Shown one piece after another: positions 42,691 to 50,123 of a DNA stretch of 55,368 bases (position 1 is its first letter; each line of letters opens with the position of its first letter). The notes beneath the pieces were generated by a model that saw nothing but the letters and a program-made list of their open reading frames with translations, did not search any database and was not told the origin of the DNA. The stretch comes from DASRLE01 sp964558455 (GTDB taxonomy: Bacteria; Verrucomicrobiota; Verrucomicrobiia; Limisphaerales; Palsa-1400): contig CAZLEE010000003.1 of NCBI GenBank assembly GCA_964558455.1, forward strand, positions 1 through 55,368, in the 5' to 3' direction. Position numbers and translations under genes: made by a program.

Positions 42691-43062
42691 ATGAGCGCGC
42701 GCGAAGAACTGGCCGGGGTTTTGGACAAGTGGCTCCGATTGACCCGGAAGGAAGGCGCCGCCATCGACTCTGCCTCATGGCACGATCTCCGTCAAATCCA
42801 GGCGCAAAAAAGCCTGCTGAAGAATTCCTTCGCCGCCGCCGCGCAGCGTTGCGCCGCCGAGGGCGTTGCCCTTGATCCATTTCGCCCCGCCGCCGCCCGC
42901 GTTCTCTCATTATTGACCCGCAATGGGGAGGTCTTGGCCGCGCAGATGCGCCAAGCCCGCCTGCAAGAGGCCGCCCTCGACGAAAATCGGCGCAATTTGT
43001 TTCGCGTCCAGCGCTCCTATGTTGGACGCCGGTCGCGCGCGGCATGGCATTGTTATTCCTGA
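42691..43062 (+). CDS. FlgN/FliT-type small flagellar chaperone candidate
   Basis: 123 residues, mainly helical. LDKWLRLTRKEGAAIDSASWHDLRQIQAQKSLLKNSF and ARVLSLLTRNGEVLAAQMRQARLQEAALDENRRNLFRVQRSYVG give the FlgN/FliT pattern (heptads with E/W spacing and a late LL..N..L.. repeat). It lies 4 bases after fliS, the usual fliT place. The ATG at 42691 is chosen because upstream in-frame residues are cysteine-rich and read through fliS. Confidence 0.55.
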   Translation: MSAREELAGVLDKWLRLTRKEGAAIDSASWHDLRQIQAQKSLLKNSFAAAAQRCAAEGVALDPFRPAAARVLSLLTRNGEVLAAQMRQARLQEAALDENRRNLFRVQRSYVGRRSRAAWHCYS

Positions 43063-43077
43063 CCAGCCATTTTCCCC

Positions 43078-44358
43078 ATGGTTCCTGAACTCAACATTGC
43101 CAACGACCAAGCCGACCCGGTAATGATCGTCGATGACGAGGAAATCGTCCTGATGACCCTGCGGGATACGCTGGTGCGCGAAGGTTACAACGTCGTGACC
43201 TCGCCTCATGCGGTCCACGCCGCCACCATGCTCCAGGAACGCGCTTTCTCCGTTGTCATGAGCGACCAGCAGATGCCGCTGGTCACCGGCCTCGAATTTC
43301 TCTCCCAAGTCAAACAAATCCAGCCCGACGCCACCCGCATCCTCATCACCGGCGTGGTGAACCTGAACACCGTCATTGACGCCATCAACAAGGGCGAAAT
43401 TTACCGCTTCGTGGTCAAACCGTGGTTGCGCGAGGAACTCCTCGTCACGGTCAAGAACGCCGTCCAGCGCCACGAATTGATTCGCAGCAACGCCCGCTTG
43501 CGCGCGTCCACGCTGGAGATGAACAACGAGTTGACCCGGATCAACCGCGCCTTGGAAACGCAAGTGGCGGTGGTGGCGGGCCAAAACAAGCAGCTCGAAA
43601 TCCTGGCCGCCGCGCAGGATAAGAATTTTCGCGAATCGGTCGAACTCTGCGTCAAAACCATGCAGACGTTCTATCCCACGCTGGGTAACCAGGCCCGCCG
43701 CGTGTTCGGTCTCTGCCACACCATGGCACAGAACATCGAATTGACGGCGGAACAGCGCGAGACCCTTGAGATCAGCGCCTGGGTTCACGACATCGGCCTG
43801 GTCGGCGTGCCCCGGCAATTGATCAAGCGCTGGGAGGAAGCCCCGTTGAGCCTCAGTCCGGCCGAACGGGCGCTGGTCGAGCATCACCCCATTCTGGGAG
43901 CCGAACTGGCCCGTTTCGCTTATCACCTCAAGGACGTCAGCCCCACTGTCCGCGCGCACCATGAACGTTTTGACGGCACCGGCTACCCGGATGGATTGAG
44001 GGGGGAGGCCATTCCCTGGCTGGCCCGCCTTCTGGCTGTGGCCGTGGCCTATTCCGAGAGTAATTTTCCCGGCCAGATCGCTGCCGAAACAATCACGGAG
44101 GGCGCCAATTCTTCCTTTGATCCCGAAGCGGTTCGCATTCTTCTGCATAGTCTGCCCAAGGCCGTGGTTCCGGGAAAACAGCGCGAAGTCAACCTCGACG
44201 ACCTGCAACCCGGGATGGTCCTGGCCCAGGGCATTTATACGATCAACGGCATGTTGCTGATTCCCGACGGCCAAAGGCTGACCGCCCCGTACATCGACAA
44301 ACTGCACAATCACAACAGAATCAATCCAATTTCGCAGACGCTGCTTGTTTATTGTTGA
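43078..44358 (+). CDS. Receiver-HD-GYP response regulator (c-di-GMP phosphodiesterase type)
   Basis: 426 residues. The receiver domain has acidic pocket MIVDDEEIV, acceptor Asp in VVMSDQQMP, and Lys in VVKPW. After a coiled linker (LTRINRALETQVAVVAGQNKQ) comes the HD-GYP domain: AWVHDIGLVGVP (HDIG, with Leu where HDIGK is usual), HHPILGAELA, then HHERFDGTGYPDGLRGEAIP (GYP present). A C-terminal extension (NLDDLQPGMVLAQGIYTINGMLLIPDG) is also seen in RpfG-type enzymes. It probably hydrolyses c-di-GMP and controls motility. It follows the FlgN/FliT-like gene by 15 bases. Confidence 0.92.
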   Translation: MVPELNIANDQADPVMIVDDEEIVLMTLRDTLVREGYNVVTSPHAVHAATMLQERAFSVVMSDQQMPLVTGLEFLSQVKQIQPDATRILITGVVNLNTVIDAINKGEIYRFVVKPWLREELLVTVKNAVQRHELIRSNARLRASTLEMNNELTRINRALETQVAVVAGQNKQLEILAAAQDKNFRESVELCVKTMQTFYPTLGNQARRVFGLCHTMAQNIELTAEQRETLEISAWVHDIGLVGVPRQLIKRWEEAPLSLSPAERALVEHHPILGAELARFAYHLKDVSPTVRAHHERFDGTGYPDGLRGEAIPWLARLLAVAVAYSESNFPGQIAAETITEGANSSFDPEAVRILLHSLPKAVVPGKQREVNLDDLQPGMVLAQGIYTINGMLLIPDGQRLTAPYIDKLHNHNRINPISQTLLVYC

Positions 44359-44390
44359 TACCCCGTCGGAATCCGGCGCCTCGCCGCAAT

Positions 44391-44560
44391 CCGATGCAGC
44401 CGCAAAACATTCTCGGTGACGGACGATATTTTCCCCTCCTAATAATCGTAATCTTCCCCCCAAAGAGAACGTGTGCTGGCGGTGTGTCTTGGTGTTGGGC
44501 CGACTTCCGACCGATGCAGCCGCAGAGTCTTCGCTGAGATGGACAACGTTTCCCCCTCGC
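44391..44560 (+). repeat. 120-base-spaced direct repeat in the intergenic region
   Basis: CCGATGCAGCCGCA occurs at 44391 and again at 44511, exactly 120 bases apart. Similar sequence continues to 44440 and 44560 (GACGGACGATATTTTCCCCTC versus GATGGACAACGTTTCCCCCTC), so this is a partly degenerated tandem duplication. Confidence 0.55.
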
Positions 44561-44624
44561 CCGCGCCAGCGGGAGGGACGGGGTGGGAGCAGACAACATC
44601 GCCATACCCCATTCCACCGAAAAC
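44538..44624 (+). repeat. Dispersed intergenic repeat, copy 2
   Basis: GATGGACAACGTTTCCCCCTC through ACAACATCGCCATACCCCATTC, ending near GAAAAC, matches 34464-34540 with a short insertion. It lies between the HD-GYP gene and the stop of the next HDOD gene. Confidence 0.65.
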
Positions 44625-44636
44625 AACGAGGAACCG

Positions 44637-45548
44637 TCAGAGCAATGCTTCGAGCATGACCGGCAGGTTTTTGAGGCTGTGTTTGATACTGGCCCGGGTC
44701 AGCGCATTTTCTTCCGGGGTTTGGTGGCCAAAAAGCATCTTCCACCCTTCTGTCTGAATCCACATTTCGTCGTTGGGCAGGGCAAGGCGTCCGCTGTAAC
44801 CCACCTTTGCCTCCTGCACGATTAAATCCGACACTTGCACCGCTGCGGCCACCGCGCCGTAGTTCGGCGCTTTCGCCGGGGCGTGATGAAATTGCACCAC
44901 CTCGACAAAGACATCGGGCAATGATTGCCTTTGCAAGTAAATCGCCCCCAGTTCAGCGTGATCCATGCCCAGCACTTCGCGCTCCAGCTCCATCAACTCC
45001 ATCTCGGCTTCCGTCCGGTGAAGGTAAATCTCCGCGAAATGCTCTGGAAACGCCGAAGCCATGGCGATCTTGCCCACGTCATGGATCAATCCGCTGACAT
45101 AATCCGCCTCGCCGCAAGGAGGCTGGGCCATGTCATACACTTCGCGCGTTATCAGGGCCGTCCCGATGCAATGCTGCCAGAATCCCCGCCACTCCAACCG
45201 GGTCCGTCCGGTCAGCACCTGAAAATCCTCGATAATCGGAGTCACCATGGCCAACTGCCGGATCTGCCTCGTTCCCAGGTAGAAAACCGCTTCCTCAATG
45301 TTCTTAATCCGCTTGGAAATGCCATAATGAACAGTGTTCACCAGGCGTAACAGTCTGGCGGTCAAGCTCGGATCCTTGCGAATGATGTCGGCAATTTGGG
45401 AAGTGTAGCGCTGGTCGGCATCAAGCAATTCCTTGAGCGCGCTGCCGATGCTGCCCAGGGATGGCAAGCACGGACAACCGCTTAGGCGGTTCTCAATTTG
45501 CCGCCGATCCAACCTTTGGCAAGGTGCTTGTGTCGAATTAATAACCAT
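44637..45548 (-). CDS. HDOD-domain signalling protein, sigma-28-controlled
   Basis: 303 residues from the ATG at 45548 (an ATG at 45554 is in frame). It is a single HDOD domain: LPSLGSIGSALKELLDADQRYTSQIADIIRKDPSLTARLLRLVNTVHYG, EAVFYLGTRQIRQLAMVTPII, then YVSGLIHDVGKIAMASAFPEHF. There is no receiver or membrane segment. A sigma-28-type promoter (TAAA, 15 bases, ACCGATTT at 45592-45566) ends about 17 bases before the start, leaving only a short leader. It is probably part of the motility signalling network. Confidence 0.85.
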   Translation of the reverse strand: MVINSTQAPCQRLDRRQIENRLSGCPCLPSLGSIGSALKELLDADQRYTSQIADIIRKDPSLTARLLRLVNTVHYGISKRIKNIEEAVFYLGTRQIRQLAMVTPIIEDFQVLTGRTRLEWRGFWQHCIGTALITREVYDMAQPPCGEADYVSGLIHDVGKIAMASAFPEHFAEIYLHRTEAEMELMELEREVLGMDHAELGAIYLQRQSLPDVFVEVVQFHHAPAKAPNYGAVAAAVQVSDLIVQEAKVGYSGRLALPNDEMWIQTEGWKMLFGHQTPEENALTRASIKHSLKNLPVMLEALL

Positions 45549-45565
45549 GGCCACTCTTACAAGGT

Positions 45566-45592
45566 AAATCGGTCAAGTTCTCCAGAACTTTA
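45566..45592 (-). promoter_or_regulatory. Sigma-28-like promoter for the HDOD gene
   Basis: Minus-strand TAAA at 45592-45589, a 15-base spacer, then ACCGATTT at 45573-45566. The TAAA is one arm of the palindrome at 45585-45605. Confidence 0.5.
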
Positions 45593-45605
45593 ATTCCTAA
45601 AGTTC
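45585..45605. promoter_or_regulatory. Palindrome carrying both divergent sigma-28 -35 elements
   Basis: GAACTTTA (45585-45592) and TAAAGTTC (45598-45605) are a perfect 8-base inverted repeat around ATTCC. Each arm supplies a TAAA -35 box: one for the HDOD gene on the minus strand, one for the Pro-rich/TPR operon on the plus strand. Confidence 0.6.
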
Positions 45606-45625
45606 CAGCGGCGAACCGCCGATAT
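45598..45625 (+). promoter_or_regulatory. Sigma-28-like promoter for the Pro-rich/TPR/FlgN-like operon
   Basis: TAAA at 45598-45601, a 16-base spacer, then GCCGATAT at 45618-45625. The ATG at 45668 lies 43 bases downstream. Confidence 0.6.
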
Positions 45626-45667
45626 GCCATTCGGACGAATGTATTGTATTACAACGACTCCAGTCTC

Positions 45668-46180
45668 ATGAAGCGGTATTCCTTCCATCGTTGGTGGGCG
45701 CCATGCGTTCTGCTCGTCATTTGGCTGCGCGTGACTGCGGCGGCCCCGTGTTCTCCGGGCTACCTCGCCGTCGTTGGTCCCGCACCGTTGTGCTTTGCCC
45801 GTCCGCCATTGCCGCTGCCAAGCCACTTTGTTTTGCCTCCGCCTGACCCGGAATTTTCGCCTGCGCCCACCCCACCGGTTCCCAAAGCGGACAATACAGT
45901 CAAACCGCTTCCGCCGGTCGCGACTCCTTCGTCATTTAGTCCATCGTCATCCAATTCTCCGTCGCTTAATATGGCTGTGAGCAACGGAACGCCGGCTCCC
46001 GCCATTCCGCAGGATCCCTATGCGGCCCCGGAAACTGTTGTTTCGCCGCAAATGCTGATGCGGTTTTTCAGCCACTCCACCAACGGCATCGACGGGTCCG
46101 CCACCGTCCCGATGGAATTCAATCCGCCGCGCGCCGTCGAGCCGGCGCAGAGCAGCGCCACCTTTACCACCAGTCCATGA
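45668..46180 (+). CDS. Exported Pro/Ser-rich protein, motility-operon associated
   Basis: 170 residues from the ATG at 45668 (another in-frame ATG at 45644 would add 8 residues). HRWWAPCVLLVIWLRVTAAAP is a signal-like hydrophobic segment. The rest is unstructured: RPPLPLPSHFVLPPPDPEFSPA, then Thr/Ser/Pro repeats and a short conserved-looking end (VSPQMLMRFF, TVPMEFNPPRA). Its stop overlaps the start of the TPR gene (ATGA). The sigma-28-type promoter just upstream suggests a role in motility. No known family. Confidence 0.65.
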   Translation: MKRYSFHRWWAPCVLLVIWLRVTAAAPCSPGYLAVVGPAPLCFARPPLPLPSHFVLPPPDPEFSPAPTPPVPKADNTVKPLPPVATPSSFSPSSSNSPSLNMAVSNGTPAPAIPQDPYAAPETVVSPQMLMRFFSHSTNGIDGSATVPMEFNPPRAVEPAQSSATFTTSP

Positions 46181-47460
46181 TGCGCTCCATTTTCGGCCAA
46201 GCCGCCCTGATGCTCCTGCTGACCGGTCCTCTTTTTGCGGGTGATCCGCCGCCGCCGGTTTCCGCCGCTCCGTCAAATGCCGCGGCCAATCCCGCTCCGC
46301 CCATGGGCCGGTTCCAGGTTTCGGACGTCATCCGTTCCACCAATGCGCCTCCCGACGCGGAACGTCTGAAAAAATACCATCTCCAACTCGAACTGGGCCG
46401 CGAGCAACGCAGTCAACGAAGCATCGCCCTGGCCACCAAAACCTTCACCAGTCTGATGGAGAATGATTCCCCCGTTGAAATCAAGCGGCAGGCTCTTTTT
46501 GAGCTGGCTTTGGTCGCCCAGGACGGCGGCCAATTTGTCCGCGCCGAGCAGATTTTCGGCCAGTATCTTCATACATTTCCTGACGATCCCAGCACGCCGG
46601 AAGTCATTCTCCGCCAGGGTCTCATCTATCGCCAGATGGGAGTCAGCTCCCTTGCCATTTCCAAATTTTACGCCGTGATGTCCACCGCGCTGAAGCTGAA
46701 GTTGGAAAACGTGGACTACTACAGAAAAATCGTTCTCCAGGCGCAAACTGAAATCGCCGACACTTATTATCAGGAAGGGAAATACGATCAGGCAACCGAC
46801 TTTTTCGACCGTCTGCTCCGAGCCTCCAATCCGGAACTGGATCAAACCCAAATCCATTACAAGCTCATCCGCTCCCTTTCCTACACCACCAACACGACTG
46901 AAACCGTCGCCCAGTCCCAGACTTTCCTGAACCTTTACCCCAACGCCATCGAAGTTCCCGAAGTGCGCTTCTTCCTTTCATCGTCCCTCAAAAAACTGGG
47001 ACGCAACAACGACGCCATGAAACAAGTCCTCCTCCTCCTCCAATCCCAAGAGGACAACGCCCGCAAAAACTCCGGCGTCTGGAGCTATTGGCAGCAGCGC
47101 GCCGGCAACGACATTGCCAACCAACTTTACAAGGAAGGCGATTACGTCAACGCCCTCCAGATTTACACGAGCCTGGCGGATCTGGACAAATCCCCCTCCT
47201 GGCAAATCCCGGCCTGGTATCAAACCGCCCTCGTCTATGAGCAACTTCAGCAATGGCCAAAAGCCGGGGGCATGTACGTTAAAATCCTGGACCGGCGCAA
47301 AGAACTGACCGGCGCCGCCGCCACCCCCAGCCTCCTCTCCCTGCTCGACATGGCCCAATGGCGCAAGAATTACATCGATTGGATGCAGAAGGCCAAAGCC
47401 AGCGGACAAACCTTCACCCTCAATCAACCCACCAACTCAACAGTGCCTGACGCCCCATGA
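46177..47460 (+). CDS. Exported TPR-rich protein (YbgF/BamD-like repeats)
   Basis: 427 residues. Signal peptide (FGQAALMLLLTGPLFAG). A Pro/Ala linker follows, then helices with TPR character: QALFELALVAQDGGQFVRAEQIFGQYLHTFPDDPSTPEVI, ADTYYQEGKYDQATDFFDRLL, RFFLSSSLKKLGRNNDAMKQV, DYVNALQIYTSLADLD. TPR proteins of this sort assemble envelope machines. Its stop overlaps the start of the FlgN-like gene by 4 bases, and it overlaps the Pro-rich gene upstream, so all three are one transcript under the sigma-28-type promoter. Confidence 0.8.
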   Translation: MMRSIFGQAALMLLLTGPLFAGDPPPPVSAAPSNAAANPAPPMGRFQVSDVIRSTNAPPDAERLKKYHLQLELGREQRSQRSIALATKTFTSLMENDSPVEIKRQALFELALVAQDGGQFVRAEQIFGQYLHTFPDDPSTPEVILRQGLIYRQMGVSSLAISKFYAVMSTALKLKLENVDYYRKIVLQAQTEIADTYYQEGKYDQATDFFDRLLRASNPELDQTQIHYKLIRSLSYTTNTTETVAQSQTFLNLYPNAIEVPEVRFFLSSSLKKLGRNNDAMKQVLLLLQSQEDNARKNSGVWSYWQQRAGNDIANQLYKEGDYVNALQIYTSLADLDKSPSWQIPAWYQTALVYEQLQQWPKAGGMYVKILDRRKELTGAAATPSLLSLLDMAQWRKNYIDWMQKAKASGQTFTLNQPTNSTVPDAP

Positions 47461-47830
47461 GCTTATCCCAGGAAATCAGCGACGAACTCAAATCCCGCCT
47501 CGTCCTTTGCCAGGAATTACTGGACGGCGTGGAACGCGAAGGCCAAGCCTTGCGCCGATCCGACAAACCGTCTCTTTTCGAATTCCATCAACTGCGCAAA
47601 AAGCTGCTCCCCAGCCTCACGCAATCGCTGGAAAACCTCCGCCGACTCCGCGCCGACTGGCAAAAAATAAGTTCGGACGAACGGGCCTGCCACCCGGAGA
47701 TCGGGGCGTTGCTGCGCCAGAACCAGGACCTGACCATGAAAATCATTTTGCTCGACCGGGAAAACGAGCAGGGCCTCCTGCGCCGCGGTCTGGTCCCACC
47801 CCGCGAATTGCCCTCCGTCAACCGCCAGCG
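47457..47830 (+). CDS. FlgN-like flagellar protein, cut by the assembly gap
   Basis: About 124 residues are visible before the N run. LKSRLVLCQELLDGVEREGQALRR, HQLRKKLLPSLTQSLENLRRLRADW and GALLRQNQDLTMKIILLDRENEQGLLRRGLVP give the helical layout of FlgN (LL..N..N..L.....E). The end, with its stop, is lost in the gap. It is coupled to the TPR gene. Probably a chaperone for hook-associated proteins; identity is by pattern and context. Confidence 0.5.
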
Positions 47831-47930
47831 NNNNNNNNNNNNNNNNNNNNNNNNNNNNNNNNNNNNNNNNNNNNNNNNNNNNNNNNNNNNNNNNNNNNNN
47901 NNNNNNNNNNNNNNNNNNNNNNNNNNNNNN
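47831..47930. other. Assembly gap (100 N)
   Basis: Exactly 100 undetermined bases, the usual placeholder for a gap of unknown length. It cuts the FlgN-like gene on the left and the SMR transporter gene on the right. Confidence 0.99.
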
Positions 47931-48250
47931 TGAGTCCCCCCGGACAAGCTCAAGGCGGTAACGCCGCCGATGACAGCCAGCAACCCGAAGGTTTTCAATA
48001 AAGTGATCGGCTCGTGAAACCATAAAACCCCGATGGAGACAATCAGCGCGGTGCCGACGCCGCTCCAAATCGCGTACGCAATGCTGACGTCAACTTTTTT
48101 AAGAGCCAAAGTCAGAAAATAGAAGGACGCGGCATAAAAAACCCCCAGCAGAACAGCCGGCAAAAGCCTCGAAAAACCTGCCGACAACTTCATGCAGGTG
48201 GTCCCGGCAACTTCAAACACAATAGCCAAAATAAGGTGTATCCAGTGCAT
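47931..48250 (-). CDS. SMR-family small multidrug transporter, C-terminus in the gap
   Basis: 106 residues are readable from the ATG at 48250 (MHWIHLILAIVFEVAGTTCM); the stop is lost in the gap, but this is already the normal length of 105-110. Four helices are visible. The essential membrane Glu is in ILAIVFEVAGTT, and KKVDVSIAYAIWSGVGTALIV and GLLAVIGGVTALSL are the conserved later helices. Family members export quaternary ammonium compounds or guanidinium in exchange for protons. Sequence alone does not separate EmrE-like from Gdx-like use here. Confidence 0.85.
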
Positions 48251-48456
48251 AGTTCCTTCGCTTTCTTCACGAGTCGGCATAATCACCACAAGCCAAAACA
48301 TTTTACAGAAAAAACTTGCGCCGCCGGATTTAATAGCCGAAAGATGAATCACATCACGGACGGAAACAAATGACACAAACCTCGGCGTCGGCATCAGGCA
48401 GGCGCAGAAAACAGCCGAGTGAAGACGTGGCCTGACCAGCCACCGGAGCCATTACA

Positions 48457-48741
48457 ATGCTGGATTCCAGAGAAAAGAGAATGGGGGAGATTCAGGATGC
48501 CATTCGACGGATTTTTCTCCACGATTGGGACCCCAACGACGTTGCCGGCATTGGGCCTGACGACGAGTATGATTCCTATATTGCGCCAATTTATCAGATT
48601 TTGGCCGGCAGCCGTTCGGAGCAGGAACTGATCGGCTTTCTTTCCCGGTCGGAGCGCGATTTTATCGGCATAACTTACAAGTCGCCAGAGGAGTTGCGTC
48701 CGCTGGCCCTGAAACTTTTGGCGCTTAATGTCAAACTGTGA
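48457..48741 (+). CDS. Small conserved hypothetical protein
   Basis: 94 residues. EIQDAIRRIFLHDWDPNDVAG, then GPDDEYDSYIAPIYQILAGS and ELIGFLSRSERDFIG. The pattern I...L...WDP......DEYDSY...IY..L is shared by a widely distributed small family of unknown function. No signal peptide or membrane segment. It stands between the SMR gene and the DUF2293 gene; there is no clear operon link. Confidence 0.75.
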   Translation: MLDSREKRMGEIQDAIRRIFLHDWDPNDVAGIGPDDEYDSYIAPIYQILAGSRSEQELIGFLSRSERDFIGITYKSPEELRPLALKLLALNVKL

Positions 48742-48860
48742 GCAGGAGCGCCGGCGGCAACTTTTATCTTTTACTGAAAAGGCGTAACGAACCGGCAAAT
48801 TGGCTTTGACTTGCAGGCGCCGCAAAAATATATCTTTGTTTCACAAAGAAAAATCCAACC

Positions 48861-49946
48861 ATGATCACATTGGATCGAAACCCAAACTTGCGGGAGCGCG
48901 TTGAGCGGGCGGCCGGGGCGGTTTTGAAACGAAACGGCAGCGTCGGCCCGCTTGAACTGTTTCAGGAAATGCGGCTGCTCCAGGCGGCCCACGTCGAGGG
49001 CTGGCGTAAAGGCGGCGAGCATTATGGGACGCTGCAACAGTGGATTCAAGTCGGGCCGGAGAAGTTCCAAAAAACGATCCGCCATTTCCAGGAGTGGGCG
49101 AACCAGCGCGACCTGCGCCCCATCGAAGCCGCCCACACACGCCGCGGACCCGGCGGCATCGAACAGTTGCGCGTCACCAAAGACGGCGACCCGGCATGGG
49201 AGAAATTTTATCGCACGTATTACATGCCGTCCGGATTGCCGGAAAAGAAAACCGCGCAGATAGCCGCCAAATTAAACCGGCCGCCCGATTTGGTGGTGTT
49301 TGAGAAAGTGGGCGACGAGGGTGATTGCAGTGAGTGCGGCGCGGAATTGCCCAAAGGGAATTTCCTCTTGATGGAAAAGGGCCGGCCCCTTTGTCTCACC
49401 TGTGCCGACCTGGACCGATTGGTGTATCTGCCTGCCGGTGACGCGGCGCTGTCGCGGCGGGCGCGCAAGCATAGTTCGCTTGCGGCGGTGGTGGTGCGTT
49501 TCAACCGGGCGCACAAACGCTACGAGCGGCAAGGTCTGCTGGTGACCGAAGAAGCCCTGGCCAAAGCCAGCGAGGAATGTGCCGCGGACGCGCCCGCGCG
49601 GGCCGCCGCCCGCGACCGCTCGGCCCTCGCGCGCCAGGAGGAAGACCTTGAATTTGTGGCCGCCCTGGCCCAGGCGATTTTGCGGCAATTCCCCGGTTGT
49701 CCAGCCGATGAAGCCCGCCTGATTGCCGGACACGCCGGCCGCCGCAGCAGCAGCGGCCGGGTGGGCCGATCCGCCGCCGGGCGCGCGCTGGATGCGTCAG
49801 CGGTGGACCTCGCCGTGATCGCGCATATCCGTCATACGCATACAAACTACGATCAGCTTTTAATGAGCGGCACGGAGCGTCTGGACGCCCGCGCGCAAGT
49901 GCGGGGAGAAATCGACCGCGTGCTGACGGCGTGGTCGGAAGGATGA
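48861..49946 (+). CDS. DUF2293-domain protein with zinc-finger-like cysteines
   Basis: 361 residues. The middle has CSECGAELPKGNFLLMEKGRPLCLTC, a four-cysteine pattern (CxxC..CxxC) that may bind zinc. The C-terminal part, LAQAILRQFPGCPADEARLIAGHAGRRSSSGRVGRS..ALDASAVDLAVIAHIRHTHTNYDQLLMSGTERLDARAQV, is the DUF2293 domain (HAxxxxSGRVGR, HxRHxxTxYDxLL). Function unknown. It stands alone, with 119 bases upstream and 129 bases to pyrF. Confidence 0.8.
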   Translation: MITLDRNPNLRERVERAAGAVLKRNGSVGPLELFQEMRLLQAAHVEGWRKGGEHYGTLQQWIQVGPEKFQKTIRHFQEWANQRDLRPIEAAHTRRGPGGIEQLRVTKDGDPAWEKFYRTYYMPSGLPEKKTAQIAAKLNRPPDLVVFEKVGDEGDCSECGAELPKGNFLLMEKGRPLCLTCADLDRLVYLPAGDAALSRRARKHSSLAAVVVRFNRAHKRYERQGLLVTEEALAKASEECAADAPARAAARDRSALARQEEDLEFVAALAQAILRQFPGCPADEARLIAGHAGRRSSSGRVGRSAAGRALDASAVDLAVIAHIRHTHTNYDQLLMSGTERLDARAQVRGEIDRVLTAWSEG

Positions 49947-50123
49947 AGAATCGGATTTTAAAGACGCCGGGGCCGGCAAAGTCCGTGCTTGCGATTCGCC
50001 GGCGTTCCAACTGAAGCCCCGTCGTGGATAAGTTGCCTTGTCAGCAAGTTGGAAACACCCGGTGAATAACTTTTGATGAAAAGGGTTTCAAATTTGAAAA
50101 TTTTACCGGAAAATATCCCGATG

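Noticed and set aside
42910..44763. 617-codon minus-strand ORF over the receiver-HD-GYP gene
   Set aside because: It is antisense to a clear receiver-HD-GYP protein, its composition is atypical, and it has no motif.
41896..45625. Treating the N16 sigma-28-like sites as certain
   Set aside because: Spacing and last bases vary from the consensus; they are reported with moderate confidence only.
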